A DNA stretch of 36,239 bases from Mikrocytos mackini (GCA_030180075.1 JASNJN010000150.1:1-36239); one strand, 5' to 3'. Positions 18,590-29,736 are shown, numbered from the stretch's first letter. A program made the numbers and translations. The notes: generated by a model from the sequence alone, not told the origin.

Positions 18590-19386
18590 TTGTTTAAATT
18601 TCTTCCAATTTTCTTTATTTTAGATAAGAAAAGAAATAAAGAGTTCCATCTTATACTGATAGGAAGGCTATAAAATGAAGTACGATCTCGAAAAACACTC
18701 CTTTTAAAGTACGAGCCTATTCCCAATATATCGCTAAGGAATATATTTAGTAAAGAAACATTTTGTGTTGTACGTTTAATAACCAATTGTAAGAGGTGTA
18801 TATTGCACCCAATAGAGTAAAATATTCTATTTCTGTTAGAGTTCGTGAGTAGAGTATCTGTCAAGTTCAGTTCTTCCGGTAAGTTGTTGTCAAGTTCCTC
18901 GATTGAATAGTCGTCTATTTGTGTGTCGGAGAATTCTTTGAGATAATCAGAAAAAATGTTGCATGGGAGAATCATCGCCGGGAAATTATCAATAGTAACA
19001 CCAGATAGACGATTCAAATCCAAATAGAAATCAGACGATATATCTTGTAGATATTCTGCGATTGTGGCTGCTTTTTGATTTGTAATTTCACTTACATCTA
19101 AGAGAAAATTTTTACAATCAAAATTTTTATCGCAAAATTTAACTTTTAGTCCAACAATCACCTTCGTACCGTTGCTCCATACATCCAAAGAAAAAGCATA
19201 AAATGCTTGGGCCGAAAACATGTCAACTACTCTTATTTTCAGCTCTTCATATTTTGAATTCAATATTGCATAAAGAGAAGTCCTAGAAGGAATTTCTAAC
19301 TTGTTGAAAAAAGCTTGATTCCGTTTTAAGAAAAAAGTATCGTCCATAATCGAAAATGGGACTGTACTTTTACATACAGCCATCAA
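18544..19386 (-). CDS. hAT transposase, catalytic core (second frame)
   Basis: This frame carries the core. FSLDVWSNGT supplies the first Asp (about residue 68), VTIDNFPAMI the second (about 133), CNIHLLQLVI is the hAT CxxH block (194-197), and IRWNSL is the RWNS motif (246-249). The listed frame begins with TTG; the first ATG is at 19383, overlapping the stop of the upstream frame in the sequence TGATG. Several core blocks are missing because the protein continues in the next frame after about residue 265. If the protein is made as one chain, two -1 frameshifts are needed. Confidence 0.75.
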   Translation of the reverse strand: MMAVCKSTVPFSIMDDTFFLKRNQAFFNKLEIPSRTSLYAILNSKYEELKIRVVDMFSAQAFYAFSLDVWSNGTKVIVGLKVKFCDKNFDCKNFLLDVSEITNQKAATIAEYLQDISSDFYLDLNRLSGVTIDNFPAMILPCNIFSDYLKEFSDTQIDDYSIEELDNNLPEELNLTDTLLTNSNRNRIFYSIGCNIHLLQLVIKRTTQNVSLLNIFLSDILGIGSYFKRSVFRDRTSFYSLPISIRWNSLFLFLSKIKKIGRNLNKCRQHTTFLLIFRIF

Positions 19387-19679
19387 AAAATATTTTTTTC
19401 TTTCTTGACTATTTTTGTTTTCTTCTTAGATACTCTAAAATCTGGCTGAACATAGTTGTTTTCGATGCAATACTCTAAAAGTGTCTTTTCGTGGTTGTAC
19501 ATCAGATGTGTTTTGAGATTTATGAGGTTGTTCGAATATACAGCGGGGCAACGATAGCACAATAAACACATGTACCGGTCCGCTGTTTCTAAGAAAAACT
19601 CTGAAGCTATCTGTTTAAGTGTCAATTTCTCCATGTGTTTTAAACTAAAATTTAATATTTTTAAAACGTAAAACTGCAA
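19383..19679 (-). CDS. BED zinc-finger DNA-binding domain of hAT transposase (first frame)
   Basis: A 98-residue frame with a BED-type finger. CLLC gives CX2C at about 38-41 and HLMYNH gives HX4H at about 58-63, after the aromatic stretch expected before the finger. BED fingers bind the element ends in hAT transposases. A Lys-rich tail ends at a TGA that overlaps the next frame's ATG. The sequence A AAA AAT precedes this stop in frame. ATG at 19679 is the first in the frame; an internal ATG (MEKLTLKQIA) at about residue 16 would leave the finger intact and may be the real start. Confidence 0.7.
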   Translation of the reverse strand: MQFYVLKILNFSLKHMEKLTLKQIASEFFLETADRYMCLLCYRCPAVYSNNLINLKTHLMYNHEKTLLEYCIENNYVQPDFRVSKKKTKIVKKEKNIF

Positions 19680-19981
19680 ACAATCTCAATATCACATATA
19701 TAAAATACAACCTCAACCGTTTTACTTCATAATAAATTAATAGAATGTTAAATTTTTAAAAACAGATCTTACTCTGGTTTTACAAATTAAATGTGTAATT
19801 TATATATTTTATAATTTATATCTTGCGTTTATGTTTTCTTATAAGAATTTTTATAAAATAATAGCAAAGTTTAATAATAAAAAAAACTGTAAGTTGGTAT
19901 TGTCAACCAATGAAGATACAGCTATAAGTTACTAATACTAGACGTAATTAAAATTATAAAGAGCGAAGCGTAGGCAGGCCT

Positions 19982-20888
19982 AAATAAATATTATAAGAAT
20001 GAATTTTATGAAAACAGTAGATATATAGAAACGATTTAATTAAACTGTTAATATCTAAATAAATTTAGGTTCTAACAGTTATATTTTGTTAATTTATACG
20101 CATAAATAAGCAATAATATCGAAATAAAATATTATATCTTCACAAGAAATTAAAAATTCTAATTATTTGTAGTTATATATTTTATTTCACATTTGTAAAA
20201 ATATATACCTAAATTAATTTGTTTTGTTTTACAGTGTATTATGTTGATAAAATATCTATCTTATCGTGAATCTTTGTTATTAGCTTTTCTTATTACGTAA
20301 ATACATAACCTTGGTAAAGGCTGCTATGTATTGCAACGTGCCATCTTTTAAGAAAACAATGCAATTGTGATTAAATTCAATACATAAAAATAGGTGGTGA
20401 AAGTCTATAATAAAATGGCTTATAAACCTTTTAAATTATAGTTGTTAGACTGTAATCTGTTCGATATGGAGTTATAGATCCTAATTGAGTAGTTTCAAAA
20501 TAAACAAAGAGTTACAGAAGTAAAATTATCACAATTGTTCCAAGGTCTGTTTTACCTGTCAGAAATATTCTGTATAGCAAATAGAATCGTATTAAGATCA
20601 AAATAGGACGCAGGGGATGCGTCTATTACTTTATGAGGAATTATAGATTGGAATTTTCATATTAGATATTATAAATTATATTAAAAATTATAATTATATC
20701 GTGATTCTGATATTTCTTATTAGTAGGGTACATAAAAATTAAACGTATTCTTAATTATATTTAGCCATACGTCTTAATATTTTTATGCTATAACCCAAAG
20801 TGTTTTAAAGCCGCCCTTGGCGAGATATAAATGTCTAAACAGACGTTATTACTTATCTCAATATAAAATGGAGTTTGAACAATGAAAA
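19982..20888. other. AT-rich region, including probable LINE 5' leader
   Basis: No gene. A hairpin GGACGC/GCGTCT lies at 20607-20624 and several short AT palindromes are present. The last 200-300 bp probably belong to the 5' untranslated part of the LINE that follows, but its true 5' end cannot be placed. Confidence 0.35.
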
Positions 20889-22149
20889 ATGAAAAAATTC
20901 TCGAAAATCTATCATAAACACTTATCACCCACAACGAAAGAGTTTTACTCTTTAATTGATACAAAAACACATGCCGAGAAGCTAATACATGCGTACAGCA
21001 TTTCTAAAGTCCTCCATGACTGGTTATCGATTAAATGGCACGTTGCATTCAAAATAGCCTTCCAAATTTTTTATTGGCCAACGATTTGCTCATCAACTAG
21101 TCTTGCAACATCCTTCTACCACATAATAAAAGAACCTCCTAATAAGGAACGAATGGATGCTATGCTTAAAACTTATACGCAAAAGATGGCAAAAATGACG
21201 GAGGATGAGATGTCACTGGTCGCCTTGGATGTCAGAAAGTACGGATATAGTGAGTCTCTGAAGGTTGACAATAAGACCAATAAAACCAGAAACCCAACGG
21301 ACTCCCAATCTGCTACAAACCCATTACCGAAGACAACTGATATCCAAACACGAAATAAAAAAGCGAAAGAAGCACCAAATCCGAGCAAAACCCTAACCAT
21401 TAAAGTTATAACCAACTCACGTGACGAGCTTACTATCAGGAAAGTGTCGAAAAATAACAAACGTAATACAAAAATTAAAACCCTAAATAAAACTAATAAT
21501 CAAAAAGATAATTCACAACTTAATAATATAATGGCAAAAAATAAAGAAAAACTAAAACAATACAAACAATCCAAGAGAATCATTAAATAGCAAGAATAAA
21601 TCAAATAAGGACGACAATAAACCCACCGCAACAGCTCAACTAACAGAACAAGCTATTATTCACACTAAAAAAGCTACATTTTTAAATACCCCTTATCTTG
21701 ATAGAACAGAACTAGATACTTTTAGACAGTCCTCACCTATAAGTATCTCACACACCCCGGAGGAGTATTTCCATACATCTAAATTTCATCAGTATCAGAG
21801 TAACAACACCGATTACTTTCAAAAGCTGCCTATATTCCCCAGTACGGAACTACCAATAGGCTGGGACTCTCCCAAACAGCAATACAACCATACAGACAAC
21901 ACTCAAATAGCTCCCACGAGAGGTCTCGATCCACAGAAACCCCATAGCATTAAAAAAAGTAATTCACAGTATAACGGTACGCTGTTAAATCTGATATCTT
22001 ACCAGAAACATAACTACTCCCCTACTATGAATTCACAGGACGTCCTTACAGCATTTTCGAACACCCCAATATCCATATGTCATTACCTAGCCACAGAAAT
22101 AGAACTTCAAACTTCCCCAAAAGTTAAATTGTTAATTCCCGAAACGTAA
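20889..22149 (+). pseudogene. LINE ORF1-like region, frameshifted
   Basis: The first frame (20889-21590) starts MKKFSKIYHK and has an ordered part to about residue 120, with an aromatic-rich segment (WHVAFKIAFQIFYWPTI), then a very basic low-complexity tail. The +1 frame is open from about 21553 and continues to a TAA at 22147-22149 with Pro-, Ser- and Gln-rich sequence. Together they give about 420 residues. A nucleic-acid-binding ORF1 role is inferred from position and basic charge; no zinc knuckle or RRM is seen. Confidence 0.55.
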
Positions 22150-23104
22150 CGAAAGTTGATGAAGTGATGCAAAATGCTGATGCTCCATATATTTATTTAT
22201 AACCGATTGGTAATAAGTTGTATTCATTCAATGCACCAAGCTTCCTAAAAAGCTGGGAGGGCTCGCTGAACACAGTAACCAATGCCCAGAAGAGATATAG
22301 ACCACTGTTAGTAAGTAAAGGAAGAGACTGGCAAGAAAGCAGGCAATGTATGATGGTAAGCAAGAAGTCAAAACCTTCTAAAAGTAAAACTCCCAAGGTC
22401 AATAGAAATAAAGGTAACATCGCAATATATATGAGTTCCCTTAACTATTTGGACACTCATGCTCCTTCCTATGAACCCTTTGAGAGTGACCCCCCAGTGC
22501 CGTTCGATTATGTAGCTGATAGACAACATAATTTCCTATATAGTACAATACCTACATTGTTGAACAGGGCGTGTGACATCCTAGAACGTCTTACCAGAAG
22601 AGAAGAAAAATGTGCATCGGAGAATAAAGACCTAAAGACTGTACAGAGCTCTCTAATAAGCCGTGATGCTTGCGCACACGAGACAGAACACTTCATAATA
22701 CAAGCACAAGCTGCACCTATCACTGCTGGGCAACTGACTTCCTCTCCAAGCTTGGTCACGCCTAAGAAGCATGACACAGCCTGTGGTAACCTCCAGAAAA
22801 TGTATACAAATGATAAGAAAGAACATCCAAAGCTGTACAAAAGGAAGGAGACCACGGAGGAATTAAGGATCGTGCCTCGTATAGGAAGGGAGTGTGCTAC
22901 AGAAGAAAGAAACGATGAGAGAGAACAAGAGGCAGTGTACGCTTCTGAACAAACCTGCCCTGCTTCAGAAGTTAAACTTTTACTTTTTGACGAAAACAAA
23001 ATTAATACCTCGGTAGTACCTATGGATCAACGAGCAGCTATCCATGAGGGCATAAGCAATCCAACATGTGTGTTACCCGCTAAGCCCATCGCTGAAACGA
23101 TATT
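22150..23104 (+). pseudogene. LINE ORF2 N-terminal region, cut by palindrome insertion
   Basis: This frame is open except for one TAA at about 22198-22200; the downstream stretch was read from a TTG at 22218. The product is hydrophilic with a helical block at about 22550-22640 (TLLNRACDILERLTRREEK) and no recognised domain. It ends at ACGATATT (23097-23104), which recurs at 25240-25247. Joining the two copies continues this frame for about 18 more sense codons of heptad-like sequence. That supports the view that this region and the reverse transcriptase region were one protein. Confidence 0.5.
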
Positions 23105-23112
23105 GGCTCGTT

Positions 23113-24089
23113 TGAAACCACCCACAAAAATTTGAAACTAGCCACATTTTTTGAAATTACCCACAAATTTTGAAAACTCCCACAAAACATTTATTGATAT
23201 ATTTATGTATAAAAGCTACCATGTGTTTATAATACAAAGGCAGGATAATAATGTTTGTGATGGAAGTTTTAAAGTTGTGGTTTCGATTTTAGTTAAATAT
23301 TTTTGTGTCTCACCGATGTGAATCAATACCTTTTAGGTTTCGCTAAATAAAATACATGGGGTTTATTATGGATTTATATGCGTTTCCTCATATTTTTGAT
23401 CATATAATGTTTCTCTGTTTCGAGATATTATGTATTTTATATTTGAAAATGGCATCTGCAGAGGAATGTTTAAAATCATCCCGAACAAACCACACCCGTT
23501 TGTATACTACATATAACAATACCGTAACGTTGAATTATCCCCGTTGTAATTTGGAATTTAGATATACGGTTATTTTTTAAAAATTTTAAATCTTAGACAA
23601 ATTGAACGGACTACAACGACCACTGACTTCTATAGAAATAAAAGCCCAGCCAGCCTGTTTATATAGTTCTTAAAAAGATACTCCTGATTTATTTTAAGAA
23701 GCCGAAAGTTCCAAACTACTACCACAAACTACAACATCTCAAACACCTCAAACACATGCGGGCAATTGATCAGATATGTATTAAGCAACTTCTATGGCGA
23801 CAAGAGCAAAAACAGAAGAAACTTGAGTTTTATAGCACTTGGAGTTCCCAGCTTTAATGACAACAATATAGTTTTGATTGAAGTGAAAGATAAACAAACA
23901 AAACGGATTTATAAACAACAGGACCAAATAAACATGATAAAAGAATACGAGTAATGGGTTTATATTGCATAGGAGCTTTAAATGTAGAGAGAACACGTAA
24001 ATAAGAAGAATGTATAAATAGGGAGGGATACAAGTATGTTATAAAGGGTTAAATAGATAAATATTCAAGATAAATAATTTATAACATGT
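23113..24089 (+). repeat. Left arm of the palindrome
   Basis: It holds two open stretches that are duplicated in the other arm: 74 codons at 23356-23580 and a run of codons ending at 23954 whose product reads ALGVPSFNDNNIVLIEVKD near its middle. The second is open upstream to about 23700 without an ATG and looks like the C-terminal piece of a real protein, so a captured gene fragment is possible. I recognise neither. Confidence 0.8.
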
Positions 24090-24253
24090 CCAGGTAATTC
24101 AATACGTTTTACAAATATATACTTAGTGTCTGTTTGATTATTAATAAATTTTATATATGTTATAAATATTTCATTAATATATCCTTTTTAAAGTTTAACG
24201 AATAGTTTTTACTCCCGATGGAAACGATTTAAATAAGGTTGGATTTAAAATAA

Positions 24254-25230
24254 ACATGTTATAAATTATTTATCTTGAATATTTATCTATTTAACCCTTT
24301 ATAACATACTTGTATCCCTCCCTATTTATACATTCTTCTTATTTACGTGTTCTCTCTACATTTAAAGCTCCTATGCAATATAAACCCATTACTCGTATTC
24401 TTTTATCATGTTTATTTGGTCCTGTTGTTTATAAATCCGTTTTGTTTGTTTATCTTTCACTTCAATCAAAACTATATTGTTGTCATTAAAGCTGGGAACT
24501 CCAAGTGCTATAAAACTCAAGTTTCTTCTGTTTTTGCTCTTGTCGCCATAGAAGTTGCTTAATACATATCTGATCAATTGCCCGCATGTGTTTGAGGTGT
24601 TTGAGATGTTGTAGTTTGTGGTAGTAGTTTGGAACTTTCGGCTTCTTAAAATAAATCAGGCGTATCTTTTTAAGAACTATATAAACAGGCTGGCTGGGCT
24701 TTTATTTCTATAGAAGTCAGTGGTCGTTGTAGTCCGTTCAATTTGTCTAAGATTAAAAATTTTTAAAAAATAACCGTATATCTAAATTCCAAATTACAAC
24801 GGGGATAATTCAACGTTACGGTATTGTTATATGTAGTATACAAACGGGTGTGGTTTGTTCGGGATGATTTTAAACATTCCTCTGCAGATGCCATTTTCAA
24901 ATATAAAATACATAATATCTCGAAACAGAGAAACATTATATGATCAAAAATATGAGGAAACGCATATAAATCCATAATAAACCCCATGTATTTTATTTAG
25001 CGAAACCTAAAAGGTATTGATTCACATCGGTGAGACACAAAAATATTTAACTAAAATCGAAACCACAACTTTAAAACTTCCATCACAAACATTATTATCC
25101 TGCCTTTGTATTATAAACACATGGTAGCTTTTATACATAAATATATCAATAAATGTTTTGTGGGAGTTTTCAAAATTTGTGGGTAATTTCAAAAAATGTG
25201 GCTAGTTTCAAATTTTTGTGGGTGGTTTCA
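24254..25230 (-). repeat. Right arm of the palindrome
   Basis: Inverse copy of 23113-24089. It carries the same two short open stretches on the minus strand (24389-24577 and 24763-24987). The two differences between the arms do not interrupt them. Confidence 0.85.
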
Positions 25231-25247
25231 TTATAACCAACGATATT

Positions 25248-27383
25248 TTCCCAAAAAGTTAAATCATCAGTCAAAAAACTAGAAAACCGCCTAAAATCGA
25301 CGAATTAAGGCAAATAATTCGAAATTTTAAAAAACTACACCCCAATTTAAACGCCAACAAACGAAAATCTGACTACAACGTAAACGAGGACGAGAACCCC
25401 TCCGGACACATAAACGAGGATAACGAACCCCCATATACGCAAACTGTAAATCCACGGCTAGAAGGGACAGAAAACAACCTGCTTGAAAACGTAGCACAAC
25501 CTAAAGAAATGGAGGGTACGCAACAACCAGTAATAGACAGAAACACACCAAACTCCTCTTCTATAAGTAAAATTCCAAATTCAACCCAAGAAACAAACAA
25601 ACAGGCTCATACACAGAGAAACATAGAGCCCGTACCACAAAGCGCAGGGAATAAACAAGAAAGGCGCTGGGTTGATATAAACATCGACATGGCCGACATG
25701 GGGAATGAGATTAAGCTTGACACATCGAAGTATACACTCATAAACAACGAGGGCAATAAGGTAGTAACAATGAAGACTAAACGGGAGCTGAGTAAGCAAG
25801 CAAACTCAAAAGAGGACGCCAAGGAGAAAAAACCAGAAGTAGAAAAGATGCATAATCAACAGACAACGAATACAATACAAAAGTGTATTCAAAGAGAGGA
25901 GGAAAAGAAAAAGAAAGCTCTTGCTAGTAAGAGAAAAGAAGAACACGGAGGAAGAGAAACGATGGTAATGGAAATGACACCCAAGAGTAATTCTGACACA
26001 ATCCGGAGAAGTTCGGATACCACCCAGAAGAAGTTTGCAAACGAATCAGAGGATGAGTTCGAAACACTACTTCAAGAAGATAACCCGATGAACGAGGAAA
26101 ATCTTCCCAAAAGAAGACGACTGAGAAAATGTGACGTTAGTCGTCCGGAATTGCTAGTGACCATATCGGAAGACGAAAACGATCAGGAAGAGGGCGTCGA
26201 GGAGAAGCCAGCAGAGAGAAGACAAAAGAATCCACCGAAAGAAACGGATGGAAGACTCAAGAAGAACAGAGCAATGAGAGGACGACCCAACAACGCCAAG
26301 AAAGCTTCACCGGCAGACCCAGGGAAGATAATAAAGATGAAGGACATACAGAAACCCAGGGAAAATACAGAGAAGGAGAAGCTGACCGAAAGAAGAAACC
26401 AGATAACAGAGGAGTGGAATAAAAAATCTCGCGACGTATTTGAACTATCGCTGAAAGAAGTTGAGGACATGGACGTTGGGAAACGAGACAGAACGTTTAA
26501 AGTGCCATGTCTAAAGGTTAAACCCCTGTTGGTCAAAGCACTAAATCAACTGATTGAAGAGAAGATCACCAAGGAGACGGGGATGAGAGAAATTAATAAC
26601 CTGACCTATACCGGGCAACTGACCTATGCCAGAATGACGTCCAAGAAGTCTAATACCCATAATATAACAGAACACATAATAGACAATATAGAGTATGAGG
26701 TTGGCGGGAAAGAGAAGGAACTAAAGTCATTGAACAAGATAATCAAGAAAGAAAAGCTTGGTGTAGAAGAAAAAGCTCTCCGCAACAAGATAGATGAACT
26801 AGAAAGGAACGAAAAGAGCGACTTGAGAGAAGGACTGAAAGAGGAAATATATGAACTAGAAAAGAAAGTAGAAACACTCAGGAACCGTAGAAGGTATGTC
26901 ACCTCAAACAGAAAGTTTGAACTTTCTCGTGCAGCCTTTTATAGGGATGTTCGAAAGAAGAACGGCAAGGGAGTAGTAGCTGACGGACAAGTAGACCCCA
27001 AAGAAGCTCTTAAATTCTGGAAAGAACTATACAAGAAACGGAAATTAAATGAAGATGAATTCTATGACATACTTAAGACAATTGACAGGAAGGAGGGAGA
27101 GGAGTTCGATCATAGATATAAACTGGAAGACAAGGAGATATACGAAGTTATAAAAAGGATACCAAATTGGAAAGCCCCTGGTATTGACCAGATCCATGGG
27201 TTCTTCTTGAAGAAGTTTACATCTCTACATAAACTATTAGCAACCAGCATAAGAGCCATTATAAATGGCGAAGAAGACATACCGGAATGGCTAATAAACG
27301 GAAGAATGATACTCCTAGATAAGGGAGGCAAACGATCTGTACAAAATATGAGACCCATTACCCCTTCTCGATACCACATTTAA
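25248..27383 (+). pseudogene. LINE ORF2 middle: charged linker and N-terminal reverse transcriptase
   Basis: The frame that includes the ATG at 25509 is already open from about 25264, so that ATG is not a real start. Residues up to about 26400 are highly charged and probably disordered, with basic patches (KPAERRQKNPPKE). A long coiled-coil region follows (26650-26900). The first reverse transcriptase blocks are then visible: NWKAPGIDQIHGFFLKKF and GRMILLDKGGKRSVQNMRPIT. The frame leaves the reverse transcriptase at a CCCC run (27360-27363) and stops at 27383; the +1 frame continues the domain. Confidence 0.75.
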
Positions 27384-29433
27384 ACTTATAACAAAGATAA
27401 TTACAGAAATACTCTATAGTAACCTTCATACAAACTCATACTTCTCCTTAGAACAACTAGGCACATTCAAGGCCACTCAAGCTGCGAAGGAACAGTACAT
27501 GTTTTCGCGTGCAATCGAAAACTACCACAAGACAGCGAAGAAAGCATGGCTTGATGTGTCCAAAGCATACGACAGTGTAGACCACGAGTTCACAAAGAGA
27601 CTTGTCTGGGTACTTCCCATCCCAGATTACCTGAAGAAGGCTATTACAAGCTTAATAGAGGTAACGGAATCAACTGTGATACTGAACGGTGTACAGATAG
27701 GGAAGGTGAGCCTCGAAAGGGGCATTCGCCAGGGAGACAGCCTTTCCCCATTACTTTTTGTAGCTGTAATGCAAAGTATAACAAATTATGTAAACTCCCA
27801 TACAACCTTAGAGACTTATTCATTGAGTAATGGCAAATCGTTTTCTTTAAATCACCTACTATATATAGACGATATAAAGATCGTGTCCGGGTGTGAAGAA
27901 AGCCTGCAGGAGATAGTTAATTGCTTCAAGACAAGTCTGGGAAAAATAGGAATGCTCATCAATAACACGAAGTCGGCAAGCAACGTGAACTTTGATCCGG
28001 AATTCGACCATATAGTAGGTGAAAAGTTCTACCGATATCTTGGGATGAGAGAAACCCAGAAAGGTGACGAACAAAAAATGAAACGTATAATAATAGAGGA
28101 AGTCCTGGAAAGGGTAGAACAGATATGTAAAGAGAAGATCAATGCAAAATACCTGTTCATGGCGCTAAATGAATATGCCCTTTCCAAGCTCTATTATTAT
28201 GTTGGCCCCATGGAATGGGCATGTGGAGACTTAGAGGAGATCGAGCGAAGAACGCGAATGCTCCTGATGAAGTACGGAGTTCATAAAAACCGTGCGAATA
28301 AGGAACGGTTGTACCTCCCTCGTGAGGAACTTGGAAGAGGACTACTTAATCCAGGTCATCAGGAGGAGACCATCCGGGTTGGCCTCCATAATTACTTTGT
28401 AAATGGCTCCCAGAATGTGCGAAAGGAAGCCATCGTAGAGCTGTTGAAGAGTAAAAAGAGTCGGATCCTAGAAGTTAAGGACGCTATCAAATGGAAATAT
28501 AAAATCGACGTTGATGGCGACTCTATAGATGAAATTAAAAAGCTTCTGAAAAATAGGAGAAATGAAGAGTACATAAAGAAAATTTATGGTAAGACATTCC
28601 ATAAGGAAATTTTCGAAGGTCTTAAAGTGAGGCAAATAGACACTAAGAGGAGTGCTCTATGGCTCACCAAAGGACTGTGCAACCCGCAAACAGAAGCTTG
28701 GCTCTGTTATATGCAGGACGGCAACATGTTTAAAGTTAATGGCCAAAACCGGAAGTGTCCATTTTGCAAGCGAGCTACATTGAGCGTAACACACCTTGCT
28801 ACCAAATGCACTATGGAACTACACGGCGGCTATAAAACTAGACATGATGAAATCATGCGCTTTATAACTATGAAGCTAGCACTGCAGCTGGGTATACACA
28901 AGGGGAAAAAATTTAGGAAGTTCAAAATGGAAGAAGTATTTGAAAACGATGAAGGGATTATCCTTATCGACCGAATGGTCAAAGTTGCCAACACAGGTAA
29001 GTATGTTCGACCGGATATTGTAATGAGAAATAAGAAAGAGTGTACCGGGAAGCTTATAGAGGTGGGTGTCTCAAATCCTCAAATCCTAGTACAAACCGAG
29101 ATTAAAAAGGGATGCAAGTATAGGGAAGTAGTGCAGGAAATGAGTATGCGAGAGAAAGCGGCAATAGAAGGAAGTAGCTTCGTAATTAGCTGGAATGGTC
29201 TCGTATCCCTAGCCAATAAGTGGAAATGTCGATGGCTGGGATTGAACGATTACGACCTTGGTTGGATCCAAGTGATTTCTCTCACATGTACGCTGAGAAT
29301 GTTCAGAGCCCTACTTATGGAAGAAAGAGTTGCGTCCGAAGGGAATGGCATGAGTAAGACGGACGTAATAGAAATAGAAGCTTGTGAAAATGAAGTCAAG
29401 GGAAGATTAGAAGAAGGCGAAGCCGTAGCTTAA
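27364..29433 (+). pseudogene. LINE ORF2 C-terminal: reverse transcriptase catalytic core and endonuclease
   Basis: The domain continues here in the +1 frame (the listed ATG is at 27499). Motif A is AWLDVSKAYDSVDH, motif B is RQGDSLSPLLF, and motif C is LYIDD with both catalytic Asp present. About 300 residues downstream comes CPFCKRATLSVTHLATKC, a CX2CX8HX4C knuckle. An RPDIVMRN...KLIEVGV block follows that fits the PD...(D/E) core of the restriction-like endonuclease, then KKGCKYREVV. The catalytic residues are intact, so this copy became inactive only through frame lesions. The frame runs to TAA at 29431-29433. Confidence 0.85.
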
Positions 29434-29562
29434 ATTCGAGGGTGATAATAATGATCAGGCCATACTAGATAATAGGGAACCCATGACAAAGATAATGAAA
29501 TGGTAATGGAATAAAATTAACAACATAAATAACCCTATTAAAGAATTTTATTAGCGAGAGTG
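29434..29562. other. Probable LINE 3' untranslated region
   Basis: AT-rich sequence between the LINE stop codon and the left terminal repeat of the Mutator-like element. No poly(A) tail is visible, so the LINE 3' end may have been cut off by the later insertion or may lie elsewhere. Confidence 0.4.
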
Positions 29563-29735
29563 ACAAACCCAAATTATCATCGATTTTAAATGCTCTTTTT
29601 AATACTTATAAAATGCAAGGTTTATTTAAAACAATATACAATACAGATCTGACTTCTTTTCTAACGATTTTACAGCCATCAGTAACCTATATGTCGTTTT
29701 TCATTTTTAAAAATCTTAAAATTTAGTTTTACAAG
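29563..29735 (+). repeat. MULE left terminal inverted repeat
   Basis: Starts ACAAACCCAAATTATCATCG and ends ACAAG, immediately before the transposase start codon. It must therefore include the promoter and most or all of the 5' leader of the transposase mRNA. Confidence 0.9.
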
Positions 29736-29736
29736 G

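Larger units (their letters stand above)
17611..19981 (-). mobile_element. hAT element with transposase
   Basis: Candidate ends are AGGCCTG at 17611-17617 and CAGGCCT at 19975-19981, a 7-bp inverted pair. The flanking 8-mers TAATAAAA and AAATAAAT agree at 6 of 8 positions. That gives a 2.37-kb element with the transposase (17717-19679) placed normally inside. The right end also matches the solo segment at 7229. Both the repeat and the duplication are short and AT-rich, so the boundaries are tentative; the transposase identity is firmer. Confidence 0.5.
23105..25239. mobile_element. Palindromic (fold-back) element, 977-bp arms
   Basis: Arms 23113-24089 and 24254-25230 are inverted copies of 977 bp with only two differences that I found (23682/24661 and 23588/24755), around a 164-bp unique centre. 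Outer bases 23105-23112 and 25231-25239 are poorly matched. Flanking 8-mers ACGATATT (23097-23104, 25240-25247) are identical and fit an 8-bp, hAT-size target duplication. The outermost 80 bp of each arm carry four 20-bp units containing (A/G/C)CCCACA or GCCACA. No transposase. The two sides are clearly different parts of one LINE, so this is an insertion rather than an end-to-end joining artefact. Confidence 0.85.
20889..29433 (+). mobile_element. Non-LTR retrotransposon with restriction-like endonuclease (R2/R4/Dong/CRE-like), degraded
   Basis: Plus-strand coding sequence with a reverse transcriptase followed by a CCHC knuckle and a PD-(D/E)XK-type endonuclease, the domain order of site-specific LINEs. 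The coding extent is given; true ends lie outside it, possibly from about 20560 to about 29560. It is interrupted by the palindromic element 23105-25239. Without that, the coding part is about 6.4 kb. Lesions: a frameshift at 21553-21590, a stop at about 22198-22200, a shift near 25280-25310, and a shift in CCCC at about 27360-27363. Clade is inferred from domain order, not from a tree. Confidence 0.8.

Noticed and set aside
23105-25239. Palindrome as an assembly fold-back artefact
   Set aside because: An artefact would mirror the flanks too. Here the flanks are different parts of one LINE, with an 8-bp duplication and a frame that continues across. Read support is still needed.
29548-29554. 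TTATTAG shared with 35814-35820 as MULE target duplication
   Set aside because: Only seven AT-rich bases, at unequal distances from the two identical repeats (8 bp and 14 bp).
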